From NCBI RefSeq assembly GCF_007667425.1, contig NZ_VDRC01000001.1, forward strand, positions 434,001-498,000: DNA of 64,000 nucleotides, written 5' to 3'. Below are positions 47,891 to 57,032 of the stretch, piece after piece (position 1 is the first letter of the stretch; every line of letters starts with the position of its first letter). The position numbers and the translations under genes were made by a program. This DNA comes from Microbacterium sp. 1.5R. GTDB lineage: Bacteria > Actinomycetota > Actinomycetes > Actinomycetales > Microbacteriaceae. The notes under the pieces are model-generated. The model did no database searches, was not told the origin of the DNA, and saw only the letters and a list, made by a program, of their open reading frames with translations.

Positions 47891-48811
47891 TCAGGCGTGG
47901 TGCGGCTCGCAGTCGGACTGCTCCGCACCCTCGAGCTGGAACGTCGAGTGTTCGACGTCGAAGTGCTCGGCGAGACACGACTGCATATCGGTGAGGAGCC
48001 GTGCGGATCGGCCGTCGGCGAGCAGCGCAGGGTCGACGGTGACGTGAGCGCTGAACACCGGCGCGCCCCGTGTGAGCTGCCACACGTGCACGTCGTGGAC
48101 GCCGACGACGCCGTCGTAGTCGAGCAGATGCTGACGGATGTCGCTGACCGCCGTCCCCGTCGGTGCCGACTCGGAGAGCACCGAGAACACCTCTCGCAGC
48201 AGGGCGATCGCCCGAGGGATGATCAGCACGGCGATGGCCAGCGAAGCGATCGCATCCGCCGGCATCCATCCGGTCGTGACGATCACGATGGCGGCGACGA
48301 TCACCATGGCGGAGCCGATGAGGTCGCCCATGACCTCGAGGTAGGCACCACGGACGTTGATGCTGCTGCGCTGGGCCCGACTCAGCAACCACATCGAGAC
48401 AGCGTTGGCAATGAGGCCGACCGCCGCGACCACCAGCATCAGACCGCCGGCGACCTCGGTCTCACCGGGGTCGACGAGGCGCCCGATCGCCTCGATGCCG
48501 ACCCAGCCGGAGAGGATGATGAGGATGATCGCGTTGATGAGCGCGCCGAAGACCTCGGCGCGCTGATACCCGAACGTACGTCGGTCATCGGCGGGCCGAG
48601 CGGCGACGGCCGCGGCAATCAGCGCGATCACGAGTGCGGATGCATCGGTGAACATGTGCGCGGCATCGGCCAGAAGCGCCAGCGAACCGGTGAGGATCGC
48701 ACCGACCACCTGCACGAGCATGATCGTCGCCGTCAGGGTCAGCGAGATCGCCAGCAGGCGGCGATGGCTGGCCGAGCGGATGCCGCCGGCGGCGGGCGCG
48801 TGATCGTGCAT
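47891..48811 (-). CDS. Cation diffusion facilitator (CzcD-like) metal exporter
   Basis: 306 residues, six transmembrane helices and a C-terminal ferredoxin-like domain. Metal site A is His-Met-Phe-Thr-Asp in helix 2 and Gly-Asp-Leu-Ile-Gly-Ser in helix 5, a His-Asp type associated with Zn/Cd. The N-terminus has His-Asp-His and the C-terminus His-His, possible extra metal ligands. Exports zinc or similar ions in exchange for protons. Convergent with ligD with a 5-base gap. Confidence 0.92.
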   Translation of the reverse strand: MHDHAPAAGGIRSASHRRLLAISLTLTATIMLVQVVGAILTGSLALLADAAHMFTDASALVIALIAAAVAARPADDRRTFGYQRAEVFGALINAIILIILSGWVGIEAIGRLVDPGETEVAGGLMLVVAAVGLIANAVSMWLLSRAQRSSINVRGAYLEVMGDLIGSAMVIVAAIVIVTTGWMPADAIASLAIAVLIIPRAIALLREVFSVLSESAPTGTAVSDIRQHLLDYDGVVGVHDVHVWQLTRGAPVFSAHVTVDPALLADGRSARLLTDMQSCLAEHFDVEHSTFQLEGAEQSDCEPHHA

Positions 48812-48817
48812 GTGACC

Positions 48818-48823
48818 AGGCTA
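48818..48823 (-). promoter_or_regulatory. Predicted -10 element of the CDF exporter gene, leaderless type
   Basis: TAGCCT lies 6 bases before the ATG at 48811. Confidence 0.45.
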
Positions 48824-48903
48824 GACGCGGAGTCCGCCCGCTCGGGTGGATCGCCGCTACTCGGGAATGGTGATGATTCTCAGTAGGACACCCGTGCGGA
48901 TGC

Positions 48904-49479
48904 TCAGCGGTTCCGCGTGTACTCCAGCACCGCGCAGCCGTTGTCGTACGAGCGCACGCGGTCGAGCGTGAACGACGTCGGTCGGAAGCCGTGACTCACC
49001 ATCGGGATGCCGGAGCCGGCGATCACCGGGTACTTCTTGACGATGAGCCGGTCGATCTCGTCGAGGAGAGCGCCGGCGAGACCGGCTCCACCGGCGAGGT
49101 AGATGCCGAGGCCGTCTTCGGACTTGAGGTCGCGGATTCGCGCCACCGGGTCTGCGCGCACGACCTCGACGTTCTCGTGCCCCGGATCGTCGAGCGTCGC
49201 GCTCACCACGATCGTCCGCAGCTGCGAGTACGGATCGACGACACCCTGAGAGAACGCGGGCTCGTACGTGCGACGGCCCATCACCACGGTGTCGAAGCGG
49301 GTGAGCGGTTCCTGCACTCCTCCTCGACCGGCACGCACGAAGGCGGGCTGGATGTCGGAGAGTTCGGTGCCGAGCACCTCGGCAAAACCTTCCGTCACGG
49401 GGTAGAAGTCGACCTCGTCATCCGGCCCCGCGATGAACCCGTCGAGCGTGACGCCGATGTAGTAGGTGAGATCTCTCAT
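48904..49479 (-). CDS. Dihydrofolate reductase-like (RibD C-terminal domain) reductase
   Basis: 191 residues. The fold shows in Ile-Gly-Val-Thr-Leu-Asp-Gly-Phe-Ile-Ala at the N-terminus, Val-Met-Gly-Arg-Arg-Thr-Tyr-Glu for NADPH binding, and Ile-Tyr-Leu-Ala-Gly-Gly-Ala-Gly-Leu-Ala. This group (YwjB/YyaP-like) reduces unknown pterin- or flavin-like substrates and is often controlled by stress regulators. The frame begins at 49497, but Met-Arg-Asp-Leu-Thr-Tyr-Tyr at 49479 is the family start and lies 7 bases after a -10. Its promoter carries a clear inverted repeat. Confidence 0.88.
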   Translation of the reverse strand: MRDLTYYIGVTLDGFIAGPDDEVDFYPVTEGFAEVLGTELSDIQPAFVRAGRGGVQEPLTRFDTVVMGRRTYEPAFSQGVVDPYSQLRTIVVSATLDDPGHENVEVVRADPVARIRDLKSEDGLGIYLAGGAGLAGALLDEIDRLIVKKYPVIAGSGIPMVSHGFRPTSFTLDRVRSYDNGCAVLEYTRNR

Positions 49480-49486
49480 GTCCACC

Positions 49487-49516
49487 ACCGTAACCACGAC
49501 GTATGAAGTACGTCAA
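49487..49516 (-). promoter_or_regulatory. Promoter of the DHFR-like gene
   Basis: TTGACG (49516-49511) and TACGGT (49492-49487) are separated by 18 bases; the ATG follows after 7 bases. It is one of the best -35/-10 pairs in the window. Confidence 0.65.
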
Positions 49517-49528
49517 GCGTAGTGGTTA
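49491..49528. promoter_or_regulatory. Nested inverted repeats over the DHFR-like promoter (candidate operator)
   Basis: The outer arms are TAACCAC at 49491-49497 and GTGGTTA at 49522-49528. The inner arms are GACGTA at 49498-49503 and TACGTC at 49509-49514 around TGAAG. Both arms are perfect and lie across the -35 and the spacer, so a bound dimer would block the promoter. No regulator gene is adjacent. Confidence 0.6.
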
Positions 49529-49539
49529 CAGACCAGGCC

Positions 49540-50133
49540 TCAGAGCCCTGCGAGCAGCGGCATGAGCTCGGCGAAGGCTCGCGCGCGGTGCGATTGGGAC
49601 TGCTTCTCCTCCGCCGAGAACTCCCCCACCGAACGCTCCTCGCCCGCCGGCTGCCCGTCGGGGAGGAAGATCGGGTCATAGCCGAATCCGCCTGCTCCGG
49701 ATGCCGCATGCGCGAGGCGCCCGGGCCAGATGCCCTCGACGACGTGTTCTGCACCACCAGGCACGACCAGCGCGATCGTCGAGGTGAAGTGCGCCGCACG
49801 GTGCGGGTCGGCGATGTCGTGCAGCTGGTCGAGCAGGAGTTCGAGGTTCGCGGCTGCGTCCTTCTTCTGCCCGGCCCAGTACGCCGAGAAGACCCCAGGA
49901 GACCCGCCGAGGACGTCGACGCAGATCCCGGAGTCGTCGGCCAGAGCCGGGAGCCCGGTGTGCGAGGATGCCGCCCGTGCCTTGATCAGCGCATTCTCCG
50001 CGAACGTGACCCCGTCCTCCACCGGTTCGGGGCCGTCGTAGGCGACGATCTCCAGATCGGGTCGCGTCGCCGACACGATCTGCTGGAACTCCGCGACCTT
50101 GTGCGGGTTGTGCGTGGCGAGGACGACCCGCAT
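49540..50133 (-). CDS. rdgB: dITP/XTP pyrophosphatase (RdgB/HAM1)
   Basis: 197 residues. It removes non-canonical purine triphosphates (dITP, XTP). Ala-Thr-His-Asn-Pro-His-Lys at the start binds the triphosphate; Thr-Phe-Ala-Glu-Asn-Ala and Ala-Asp-Asp-Ser-Gly-Ile carry the catalytic acids; Phe-Gly-Tyr-Asp-Pro-Ile-Phe and Ser-His-Arg-Ala-Arg-Ala close the site. The start shares one base with the rph stop (TGATG). Third gene of murI-rph-rdgB. Confidence 0.95.
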   Translation of the reverse strand: MRVVLATHNPHKVAEFQQIVSATRPDLEIVAYDGPEPVEDGVTFAENALIKARAASSHTGLPALADDSGICVDVLGGSPGVFSAYWAGQKKDAAANLELLLDQLHDIADPHRAAHFTSTIALVVPGGAEHVVEGIWPGRLAHAASGAGGFGYDPIFLPDGQPAGEERSVGEFSAEEKQSQSHRARAFAELMPLLAGL

Positions 50134-50867
50134 CAGCCGGCGAGCGCCTTCAGCTGAGCATCCTTCAGGTCGCTGCACCCGGCGACTCCGAGGTCGAGCA
50201 GAGCATCCAGCTCGCGCTTGTCGAACGGAGCTCCTTCGGCGGTGCCCTGCACCTCGACGAAAAGCCCTCGCCCGGTGACGACAACGTTCATGTCGGTCTC
50301 GGCTCGCACATCCTCGACATATGCCAGATCGAGCATGGGCTCGCCGTCGATGATGCCGACCGAGATCGCCGAGACCGAGTCGATCAGTGGCGTCGAGTTC
50401 CTGCCGATGAACTTCCTCTCCCGACCCCACTCGATCGCATCGGCGAGAGCGACATAAGCGCCCGTGATCGCAGCGGTGCGCGTGCCTCCGTCGGCCTGCA
50501 GCACGTCGCAGTCGATCACGATCGTGTTCTCGCCGAGGGCTTTGGTGTCGACGACCGCACGGAGCGCCCGCCCGATGAGCCGCGAGATCTCGTGGGTGCG
50601 GCCGCCGATGCGACCCTTCACGCTCTCGCGGTCGTTCCGACTGTTCGTGGCGCGCGGCAGCATGGAGTACTCAGCCGTCACCCAGCCCTTCCCCTTGCCG
50701 GTGAGCCAGCGCGGCACGCCGTTGGTGAACGAGGCGGTGCACAGCACCTTCGTTCCCCCGAAGCTGATGAGGGCCGATCCCTCGGCGTGTGCGCTCCACC
50801 CGCGCTCGATGGTGACCTCGCGGAGCTGGTCGGTGGCGCGCCCGTCGGCGCGAACGGTGTCTGACAT
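50133..50867 (-). CDS. rph: Ribonuclease PH
   Basis: 244 residues. Phosphorolytic 3'-end trimming of tRNA precursors, hexameric in this family. Arg-Ala-Asp-Gly-Arg at the start, Tyr-Ser-Met-Leu-Pro-Arg-Ala-Thr, and [12 protein letters not shown] (phosphate and RNA binding) identify it. An AAGGAAC site precedes the ATG. 58-base gap to murI. Confidence 0.96.
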   Translation of the reverse strand: MSDTVRADGRATDQLREVTIERGWSAHAEGSALISFGGTKVLCTASFTNGVPRWLTGKGKGWVTAEYSMLPRATNSRNDRESVKGRIGGRTHEISRLIGRALRAVVDTKALGENTIVIDCDVLQADGGTRTAAITGAYVALADAIEWGRERKFIGRNSTPLIDSVSAISVGIIDGEPMLDLAYVEDVRAETDMNVVVTGRGLFVEVQGTAEGAPFDKRELDALLDLGVAGCSDLKDAQLKALAG

Positions 50868-50925
50868 GGGTGTTCCTTCGATGGGGGACGCGGGGGCGGC
50901 GGAGGACGGGGGTCGTGCGGTCAGG

Positions 50926-51753
50926 TCAGTGGACGGCGTCGGGGAGCGTGATCACACCGGTCTGCACGAGCTGCACGTCGCGGACCTCACGTCCCATCAG
51001 ACGATTGGCGAGAGCGGTGAACTCTGTGGTCGATGCGCCCGTGGCCTCGTAGACGTACGAGGCGGTCGCATCGGCGGGGGCGAGCAGGTCTCCGCGGACG
51101 AGCTGGCGGTAGACGTCGCCGGCGGTCTCGTCGTCGCTCGACACCAGCGTCACGCCCTCCCCCATCACGTAGCTGATCGCCCCGCGCAGGAACGGGTAGT
51201 GAGTGCATCCGAGGACGAGGGTGTCGACGTCGGCGTCCCGGAGCGGGGCGAGGTACTCCTCGGCGGTGGCGAGCACCTCGGGCGTTCCGGTGATGCCCGC
51301 CTCGACGAACTCCACGAACCGCGGGCAGGCGGCGGTGAAGACCTGCAGCCGCTCGTTGACCTCGAGCATGTCCTGGTAGGCACGGGAGCCGATCGTGCCG
51401 ACGGTGCCGATCACGCCGACCCGGCCGTTGCGGGTCGTTGACACGGCCCTGCGCACGGCGGGCCCGATCACCTCGACGACGGGCACGTCGTAGCGCTCGC
51501 GGGCGTCGCGCAGCATCGCGGCGGATGCTGTATTGCAGGCGATCACCAGCATCTTGACGCCCTGATCCACGAGGGTGTCGAGCACCTCGAGCGAGTAGCG
51601 CCGCACGTCGGCGATGGGCTTCGGCCCGTACGGCGAATGGGCCGAGTCGCCGATGTAGACGAACGACTCGCGGGGCAGCTGGGCGCGGATGGCCCTGGCC
51701 ACCGTGAGCCCGCCGACACCGGAGTCGAAGATTCCGATCGGCGCGTCGTTCAT
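50926..51753 (-). CDS. murI: Glutamate racemase
   Basis: 275 residues. It makes D-glutamate for peptidoglycan. The two catalytic cysteines are Cys73 in Ala-Cys-Asn-Thr-Ala-Ser and Cys183 in Gly-Cys-Thr-His-Tyr-Pro; Asp10-Ser11 of Phe-Asp-Ser-Gly-Val-Gly-Gly bind the substrate. TAGGCT lies 8 bases before the ATG with GGGGAG between, so either a very short leader or normal initiation is possible. Divergent from pncB. Confidence 0.96.
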   Translation of the reverse strand: MNDAPIGIFDSGVGGLTVARAIRAQLPRESFVYIGDSAHSPYGPKPIADVRRYSLEVLDTLVDQGVKMLVIACNTASAAMLRDARERYDVPVVEVIGPAVRRAVSTTRNGRVGVIGTVGTIGSRAYQDMLEVNERLQVFTAACPRFVEFVEAGITGTPEVLATAEEYLAPLRDADVDTLVLGCTHYPFLRGAISYVMGEGVTLVSSDDETAGDVYRQLVRGDLLAPADATASYVYEATGASTTEFTALANRLMGREVRDVQLVQTGVITLPDAVH

Positions 51754-51812
51754 GACTCCCCAGCCTAGTCCGGCGCACCGACATGCGCGGCGTTCCCTGC
51801 GTCGGCCGTCAC

Positions 51813-51818
51813 TAAGCT
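51813..51818 (+). promoter_or_regulatory. Predicted -10 element of pncB, leaderless type
   Basis: TAAGCT lies 6 bases before the ATG at 51825. Confidence 0.5.
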
Positions 51819-51824
51819 GAGCGC

Positions 51825-53150
51825 ATGACGACGTCCACGGCGCTTCTGACCGATCGTTACGAGCTCACCATGCTCGCCGCCGCTCTGCGCGACGGGACGG
51901 CCGCACGGCCGAGCGTCTTCGAGCTGTTCTCGAGAAGGCTCTCCGGTGGCCGTCGCTTCGGCGTCGTCGCGGGTACAGGGCGCCTGCTGACTCTTCTGCG
52001 CGACTTCCGCTTCGGCGACGACGAGCTGCGGTTCCTGCGCGACGGCCAGGTCGTCGATGCCGACTCGGTGAAGTACCTCGAGTCGTACCGCTTCACCGGC
52101 AGCATCCGCGGTTACCGCGAGGGCGAGCTGTACTTCCCCGGCTCGCCGATCCTCACCGTAGAGGGCAGCTTCGCGGACGCCGTGGTGCTCGAGACCCTCG
52201 CTCTGAGCGTGCTCAACCACGACTCCGCCGTCGCGACGGCGGCGTCGCGGATGAGCATCGCCGCGGGAGAGCGTCCGCTCGCCGAGATGGGATCGCGGCG
52301 AGCGGCAGAGCGCTCGGCCGTCGCCGCAGCCAGGGCCGCGTTCATCGCGGGCTTCGGCGCGACCAGCAACCTGGAGGCGGGCCGGCAGTGGGGCATCCCC
52401 ACCATGGGCACAGCCGCGCATTCCTGGACTCTGCTGCACGACAGCGAGGAGGCCGCGTTCCGTTCGCAGATCGAGAGCCTGGGCACCGACACCACGCTTC
52501 TGGTCGACACGTACGACATCCGCACGGGTGTGGAGACGGCCATCCGCGTCGCGGGCACCGGACTCGGCGGGGTGCGCATCGACTCCGGCGACCTGCCGAT
52601 CGTGGCCGCGGAGGTACGGGCGCAGCTCGACGAGCTCGGCGCCACCGGCACCCGCATCACGGTGACGAGCGACCTCGACGAGCACGCCATCGCCGCCCTC
52701 GCGGCCTCTCCCGTCGACGCCTACGGCGTCGGCACGTCGGTGGTCACCGGATCGGGCTACCCCACCGCCAGCATGGTCTACAAGCTCGTCGCGCGGCAGG
52801 ATGCCGACGGCTCCTGGGTCGGTGTCGCGAAGGCGTCGACCGACAAGGCGTCGCACGGCGGTCGAAAGGCCGCGTTCCGCACGCTGTCCGACGGCGTCGC
52901 CACCTCCGAGACGGTCGTCGTATCCGACGGATTCGAGGAACTCGGGACCGCGGCAGAGCACCCAGACGGTCGCGCCTTGCAGACGACGTTCGTCGACAAC
53001 GGCGACATCGACACGTCGTTCGAAGGCGCAGCCGGGACGACCTCGGCGCGTCAGCACCACCTGCGCGTACGCGAAGAGCTGCCGGTGCGCGCCCTCGCGC
53101 TCAGCAAGTCGGATCCGGCGATCCCGACGGTGTTCGTCGACGCCGGGTGA
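51825..53150 (+). CDS. pncB: Nicotinate phosphoribosyltransferase
   Basis: 441 residues. NAD salvage: nicotinate plus PRPP gives NaMN. Thr-Asp-Arg-Tyr-Glu-Leu-Thr-Met at the start; Gly-Ser-Arg-Arg-Ala-Ala near residue 150; Gly-Thr-Ala-Ala-His-Ser-Trp near residue 200 with the phosphorylatable His; and Arg-Ile-Asp-Ser-Gly-Asp-Leu near residue 250. It is divergent from murI, with about 70 bases between the two starts. Confidence 0.95.
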   Translation: MTTSTALLTDRYELTMLAAALRDGTAARPSVFELFSRRLSGGRRFGVVAGTGRLLTLLRDFRFGDDELRFLRDGQVVDADSVKYLESYRFTGSIRGYREGELYFPGSPILTVEGSFADAVVLETLALSVLNHDSAVATAASRMSIAAGERPLAEMGSRRAAERSAVAAARAAFIAGFGATSNLEAGRQWGIPTMGTAAHSWTLLHDSEEAAFRSQIESLGTDTTLLVDTYDIRTGVETAIRVAGTGLGGVRIDSGDLPIVAAEVRAQLDELGATGTRITVTSDLDEHAIAALAASPVDAYGVGTSVVTGSGYPTASMVYKLVARQDADGSWVGVAKASTDKASHGGRKAAFRTLSDGVATSETVVVSDGFEELGTAAEHPDGRALQTTFVDNGDIDTSFEGAAGTTSARQHHLRVREELPVRALALSKSDPAIPTVFVDAG

Positions 53151-53161
53151 CGGCGGGTCGG

Positions 53162-53428
53162 TCAGCCGACCATCGACTCGTAGATCTCCTTGCACGTGGG
53201 GCAGATCGGGAACTTCTCCGGGTCGCGACCCGGCGTCCACTTCTTGCCGCACAGCGCCCGCACCGGCTTGCCGGTGATGGCGGACTCGAGGATCTTGTCC
53301 TTCTTCACATAATGCGAGAAGCGCTCGTGGTCGCCCGGTTCGAGATTCTCCTCCCGGAGGAGCTCTTCCAGTTCGCGATCAAGCGTTGCCACGCCGCCCT
53401 GATCGGGGCTGTCCAGCGGAGTACTCAT
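53162..53428 (-). CDS. DUF3039 family protein
   Basis: 88 residues. A small acidic protein with a possible metal site: Ala-Leu-Cys-Gly-Lys-Lys-Trp then Cys-Pro-Thr-Cys near the end, i.e. three cysteines in a zinc-ribbon-like arrangement. Conserved in actinobacteria near murI/pncB; function unknown. Convergent with pncB. Confidence 0.88.
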   Translation of the reverse strand: MSTPLDSPDQGGVATLDRELEELLREENLEPGDHERFSHYVKKDKILESAITGKPVRALCGKKWTPGRDPEKFPICPTCKEIYESMVG

Positions 53429-53468
53429 GACGAGATTCTAGCCGCGCACGCACGACGTCGGGCGGGCG

Positions 53469-55034
53469 TCATGCCGTCTCGACGAACTCCATGAGGCGCT
53501 CGCCTCCCCTTTCGAAGATGAGACCGCCGACAGCCACGCCGATCGCGAGCACCGCGACGCCCGTGCCGAGTCCGGTCCAGAACGTCGCCAGCGCGTATTC
53601 GGACCCCTCGAACACGGAGACCGCGAACAGCCACGCCGTCGGGGCGCTGACGACGATCGCTCCGAGGAACGCCGCCGCCGGACCGAAGACTCCTCGCGAG
53701 ACCGCGCGCTGAGGCTGCTGGAACGGACTGTCACCCGGACGCGAGACAGCGTACGGCGCGACGGCCGAGACGATGCTCGAGAGCCCCAGACCGGCGAGCA
53801 GCAGGCTCGCTCCGAGACCGACGAGCGGGAGCAGGAGCCGCCAGTCGTCGATCCAGAGCAGAGTGAGCGGCACCGCGATCGCGAGCACCGGAACCGCGAC
53901 GAGCACGACGGGCACGAGGCGACCGAGACGGTCGGGGGCGCCGCGGACGCCGCTGGCCACATGAGTCCACAGAGCCGTGGAGTCGTACGCGACGTCGTTG
54001 TGCGGCAGCCAGCCGAAGAACAGCGCCATCACCGGCACCGGGAACAGGGCGGCGATCTCGAGCGGCACGCCGGCGACGAGCAGCGGGAGCACCGTGAGGA
54101 TACCTGCGATCGGTACGACGATGACGTTCATGATGTAGCGCCGGTCGCGGAGCCAGTACACGAGGCTGCGCGCGGCGATCGCGCCGAAGGCATTGGACGG
54201 CAGCAGACCGAACCATCCCAGCCCCGTCCGCTCGCGCGAGGCCGCGGGGCGTTCGGTGGTGGTGAGCAGGCGCCGGACGAGCCAGGTCCAGAGGATCCAG
54301 AGCACTGCCGCCGTCGCGAGCGCGATGAGTCCGCTGACCCAGGCGTTCGACACGTCGTCAGCCGCAGCCGCGAAGAGGAAGCGCGGGGCCGCGGCCACCG
54401 GCGTCAGCCCCACGACCGCGGTGACGCCCGCCACCGAGGTCGGCACCTGGCCGTCCCAGTTCAGTGAGGCCAGGAACACGGCGACGGGGAAGGCCACGAC
54501 GAGAACCGCGAGCGCGAAGAGCGCCGTGAGCTCGCGCGACCGGCGCTCGGGGAGCAGCAGTGCGTTGATCGCCATGCCGATGCGCGCGACCAGCACGGTC
54601 GACAGCACGGCGATGAGGCTCATCAGCAGAGCGGCCGGCCAGGGTGCACCGAGGCGGATGGCCACCGTGCACACGCTGGCATGCACGGCGACGACCGCCA
54701 GGCTCGGCACGCTCACGAGCGAGGCGAGGGCGAGGATCCACGGCATCTGCCGCTCGTCGACGCCGAAGACCGCGAACCGCCGCGGATCGAGCTGGTCGGT
54801 GGCTCCGACGAGCAGCGGCCCCACGAGGAATCCGAGGAAGAGCGCGCCGCTGCCGAGCACGATCACGGTGCGCGCGACCTCGACGGGCGCGTCGTCGAGG
54901 CTCAGGATGGCCGCGCACACCACGACCGTGAGCACGACGACGACGGCGAACATCAGCAGGGTGCGTCCCCGTCGGTCGCCGCGGAGCGAACCGACCAGGA
55001 GAGCCGCCCTCAGTCGGAGAACGTGTGCAGCCAC
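53469..55034 (-). CDS. ABC exporter membrane subunit
   Basis: 521 residues with about 12 or more hydrophobic segments and few charged loops. No family motif is certain, but the gene overlaps the ABC ATPase gene by 25 bp, downstream of it, so it should be the membrane partner. The lengths fit ABC-2-like permeases of actinobacteria whose substrates are unknown. The frame starts at Met-Ala-Ala-His-Val-Leu-Arg-Leu-Arg; later starts are possible. Confidence 0.78.
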   Translation of the reverse strand: MAAHVLRLRAALLVGSLRGDRRGRTLLMFAVVVVLTVVVCAAILSLDDAPVEVARTVIVLGSGALFLGFLVGPLLVGATDQLDPRRFAVFGVDERQMPWILALASLVSVPSLAVVAVHASVCTVAIRLGAPWPAALLMSLIAVLSTVLVARIGMAINALLLPERRSRELTALFALAVLVVAFPVAVFLASLNWDGQVPTSVAGVTAVVGLTPVAAAPRFLFAAAADDVSNAWVSGLIALATAAVLWILWTWLVRRLLTTTERPAASRERTGLGWFGLLPSNAFGAIAARSLVYWLRDRRYIMNVIVVPIAGILTVLPLLVAGVPLEIAALFPVPVMALFFGWLPHNDVAYDSTALWTHVASGVRGAPDRLGRLVPVVLVAVPVLAIAVPLTLLWIDDWRLLLPLVGLGASLLLAGLGLSSIVSAVAPYAVSRPGDSPFQQPQRAVSRGVFGPAAAFLGAIVVSAPTAWLFAVSVFEGSEYALATFWTGLGTGVAVLAIGVAVGGLIFERGGERLMEFVETA

Positions 55035-56785
55035 TCGAGCCCCTCCACCTCGCCGATGCCGCCGGAGAGCTCGACGAACCGCGCCTCGAGCGTCTGCCCC
55101 GCGCGCACCTCGTCAATCGTCCCCTCGGCCAGCACATCTCCGCCGACGATGATCGCCACGCGCGAGCACACCCGCTCGACGAGGTCCATACCGTGGCTGG
55201 AGAGGATGACGGTGCCGCCGTGGGCGACGTAGGCACGGAGGATGTCGAGGATCACCGCGGACGACACCGGATCGACGGCCTCGAAAGGCTCGTCGAGCAC
55301 CAGCACCCGGGGCGAGTGGATCATCGCACCCGCCAGCATGATCTTCTTCGTCATCCCGGCGGAGTAGTCGGAGACGACGCGCCCGAGCGCGTCACCCAGA
55401 TCGAACGCCCTGGCGAGGTCTCCGACGCGCTTCTCGATCACATCCGAGGCCAGCCCTCGCAGAAGGCCGTAGTAGTAGAGGAGCTGGCGGCCGGTGAGCC
55501 GGTCGAACGTCCTGAGCCGATCCGGAAGCACTCCCATCATGCGCTTCGCCGCGAGCGGCTTCGCCGCCTGATCGATTCCGCAGACGACGACGCTGCCGCC
55601 GTCCGAACGAAGCAGGCCCGCGACGATCGACAACGTCGTGGTCTTACCAGCGCCGTTCGGCCCGACGATGCCGTAGAAGGACCCAGCCGGGATGGTCAGG
55701 TCGATGCCGTTCACCGCCGTGTGGTCGCCGAAGCTCTTCACGAGCCCGCGGATGCGCACCGCCTCCGTGCCCGGGTCGACGGGCGGCTCGACGGCGCCCT
55801 TCCCCTCGGGGACGGCGTCGGCGTCGGCATCCGGCGCCGCGACGACCGGCACGACCGACGGCTCAGCGGCCTCGACCGGATCGACGGCGTCCTCGACAGA
55901 CGCCTGCGTCTCTTCGACCGATGCGACCTGTGTCTCCTCGACGGATGCGACCTGGTCGGGCGCGGCCTCTTCGTCTCCGCGCGCAGGCGGATCATCGACG
56001 TTTTCGGACTCGTCCTCAGGAGCGGCGGGTTCGGGCTCGATCGGCGCGGGCTCGACCGCGAGCTCGATCGGCGCAGGATCTTCCACGATCTCAGTCTGTG
56101 CAGGCTCGGGCTGAATCGACTCGGCCGCGAGCTCAGTCGGCGCGGGCTCGGCCTCGATCGCCGGCGGTGCCGCGACGGCATCCTGCGGGTGGGCGTCGTC
56201 CGCGCGCGCTGAAGCCTTCTCCTTCTCGGATGCCTCCGTCGCCTTCCGCTCCGCTTCCGCAGCCTCGGCAGCGGCCTTGGCAGCTGCGGCGTTCGCGGCC
56301 CTGGTCGCTGCCGCCTTCTTCGCCGCCGCTGACCTCGCCGCTGCCGTGCGCGCGGCAGTCGTACGAGCGGCGGTCTTTGCCGCGGCACTCTTCTCGGCCG
56401 CGGACTTGGCCGCCGCGGTCTTCGGCACACCGCCCGCTGCGGCGTCCTTCGACGTGCCTGCGGGCGACTTCTTCGGCGCGGCCACCCTCGGCCCATCGGC
56501 CTTTCCCGTCGAGGTGCTCTTCGACGCCGCGGTGCGGGCGGAGTTCTTCGCGGCCGCAGCGCGCGCCGCCGCGGCCGTCGGTGTGGTGCGCGCGGCCGCC
56601 GCCGGCTTGACGACCGGTTCCGCGACCATGTCCACCGTCGGGGCCGCGTTCTCGTCGGCCGATCGGCTCGGCGTCCGACGCGCCGGCGTCTTCTTCGCGG
56701 GGGTCTTGCGAGCGGGCGTCTTCTTCTCAGACGAGCTCGCGGAGTCAGCCACCTGATCGGTGCGGTCGTCGGGGGAAGGAGTCAC
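55010..56785 (-). CDS. ABC transporter ATPase with a long basic-then-acidic N-terminal tail
   Basis: 591 residues. Residues 20-195 are Lys/Ala/Thr/Arg-rich with Lys-Lys-Thr-Pro-Ala repeats and Ala-Ala-Lys blocks like histone H1 tails. Residues 196-340 are Glu/Pro/Ala/Val-rich and acidic. Residues 341-591 are a normal ABC domain: Walker A Gly-Pro-Asn-Gly-Ala-Gly-Lys-Thr at 375-382, signature Tyr-Ser-Ala-Gly-Met (variant of Leu-Ser-Gly-Gly-Gln), Walker B Val-Leu-Val-Leu-Asp-Glu-Pro. It energises the membrane protein encoded downstream. The GTG start lies 6 bases after TACCGT; an internal start near the ABC domain is not excluded. Confidence 0.85.
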   Translation of the reverse strand: MTPSPDDRTDQVADSASSSEKKTPARKTPAKKTPARRTPSRSADENAAPTVDMVAEPVVKPAAAARTTPTAAAARAAAAKNSARTAASKSTSTGKADGPRVAAPKKSPAGTSKDAAAGGVPKTAAAKSAAEKSAAAKTAARTTAARTAAARSAAAKKAAATRAANAAAAKAAAEAAEAERKATEASEKEKASARADDAHPQDAVAAPPAIEAEPAPTELAAESIQPEPAQTEIVEDPAPIELAVEPAPIEPEPAAPEDESENVDDPPARGDEEAAPDQVASVEETQVASVEETQASVEDAVDPVEAAEPSVVPVVAAPDADADAVPEGKGAVEPPVDPGTEAVRIRGLVKSFGDHTAVNGIDLTIPAGSFYGIVGPNGAGKTTTLSIVAGLLRSDGGSVVVCGIDQAAKPLAAKRMMGVLPDRLRTFDRLTGRQLLYYYGLLRGLASDVIEKRVGDLARAFDLGDALGRVVSDYSAGMTKKIMLAGAMIHSPRVLVLDEPFEAVDPVSSAVILDILRAYVAHGGTVILSSHGMDLVERVCSRVAIIVGGDVLAEGTIDEVRAGQTLEARFVELSGGIGEVEGLEWLHTFSD

Positions 56786-56791
56786 CGTCCT

Positions 56792-56797
56792 ACGGTA
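56792..56797 (-). promoter_or_regulatory. Predicted -10 element of the tailed ABC ATPase gene, leaderless type
   Basis: TACCGT lies 6 bases before the GTG at 56785. This supports the full-length start that includes the disordered tail. Confidence 0.5.
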
Positions 56798-57032
56798 TCA
56801 ACGGGCAGGACATTTCCCAGGGCCGACCCCGACATTGCACCGTGGAGCAGACCGAGTCCCCTCGCGCAAGGCTCTCGTCGAATCTGGGCGTCGGGTGTGT
56901 ACTCGGTCACGAAATGGCAACGGGAGCACCCGACCCCGAGTGTTCCCAGGCTCTGTCGCTACCATGAAATCCGGCACGACGAAGTGTCCGGTCGGTTAAT
57001 CGACCGTGAACACCGATCCTTTAGGAGCACTC

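Noticed and set aside
45867..48392. 841-residue open frame antisense to ligD and overlapping the CDF gene
   Set aside because: Shadow frame; LigD motifs on the plus strand are unambiguous.
51765..53252. 495-residue frame antisense to pncB
   Set aside because: Shadow of pncB; Arg/Asp/Gly-rich composition and no domain.
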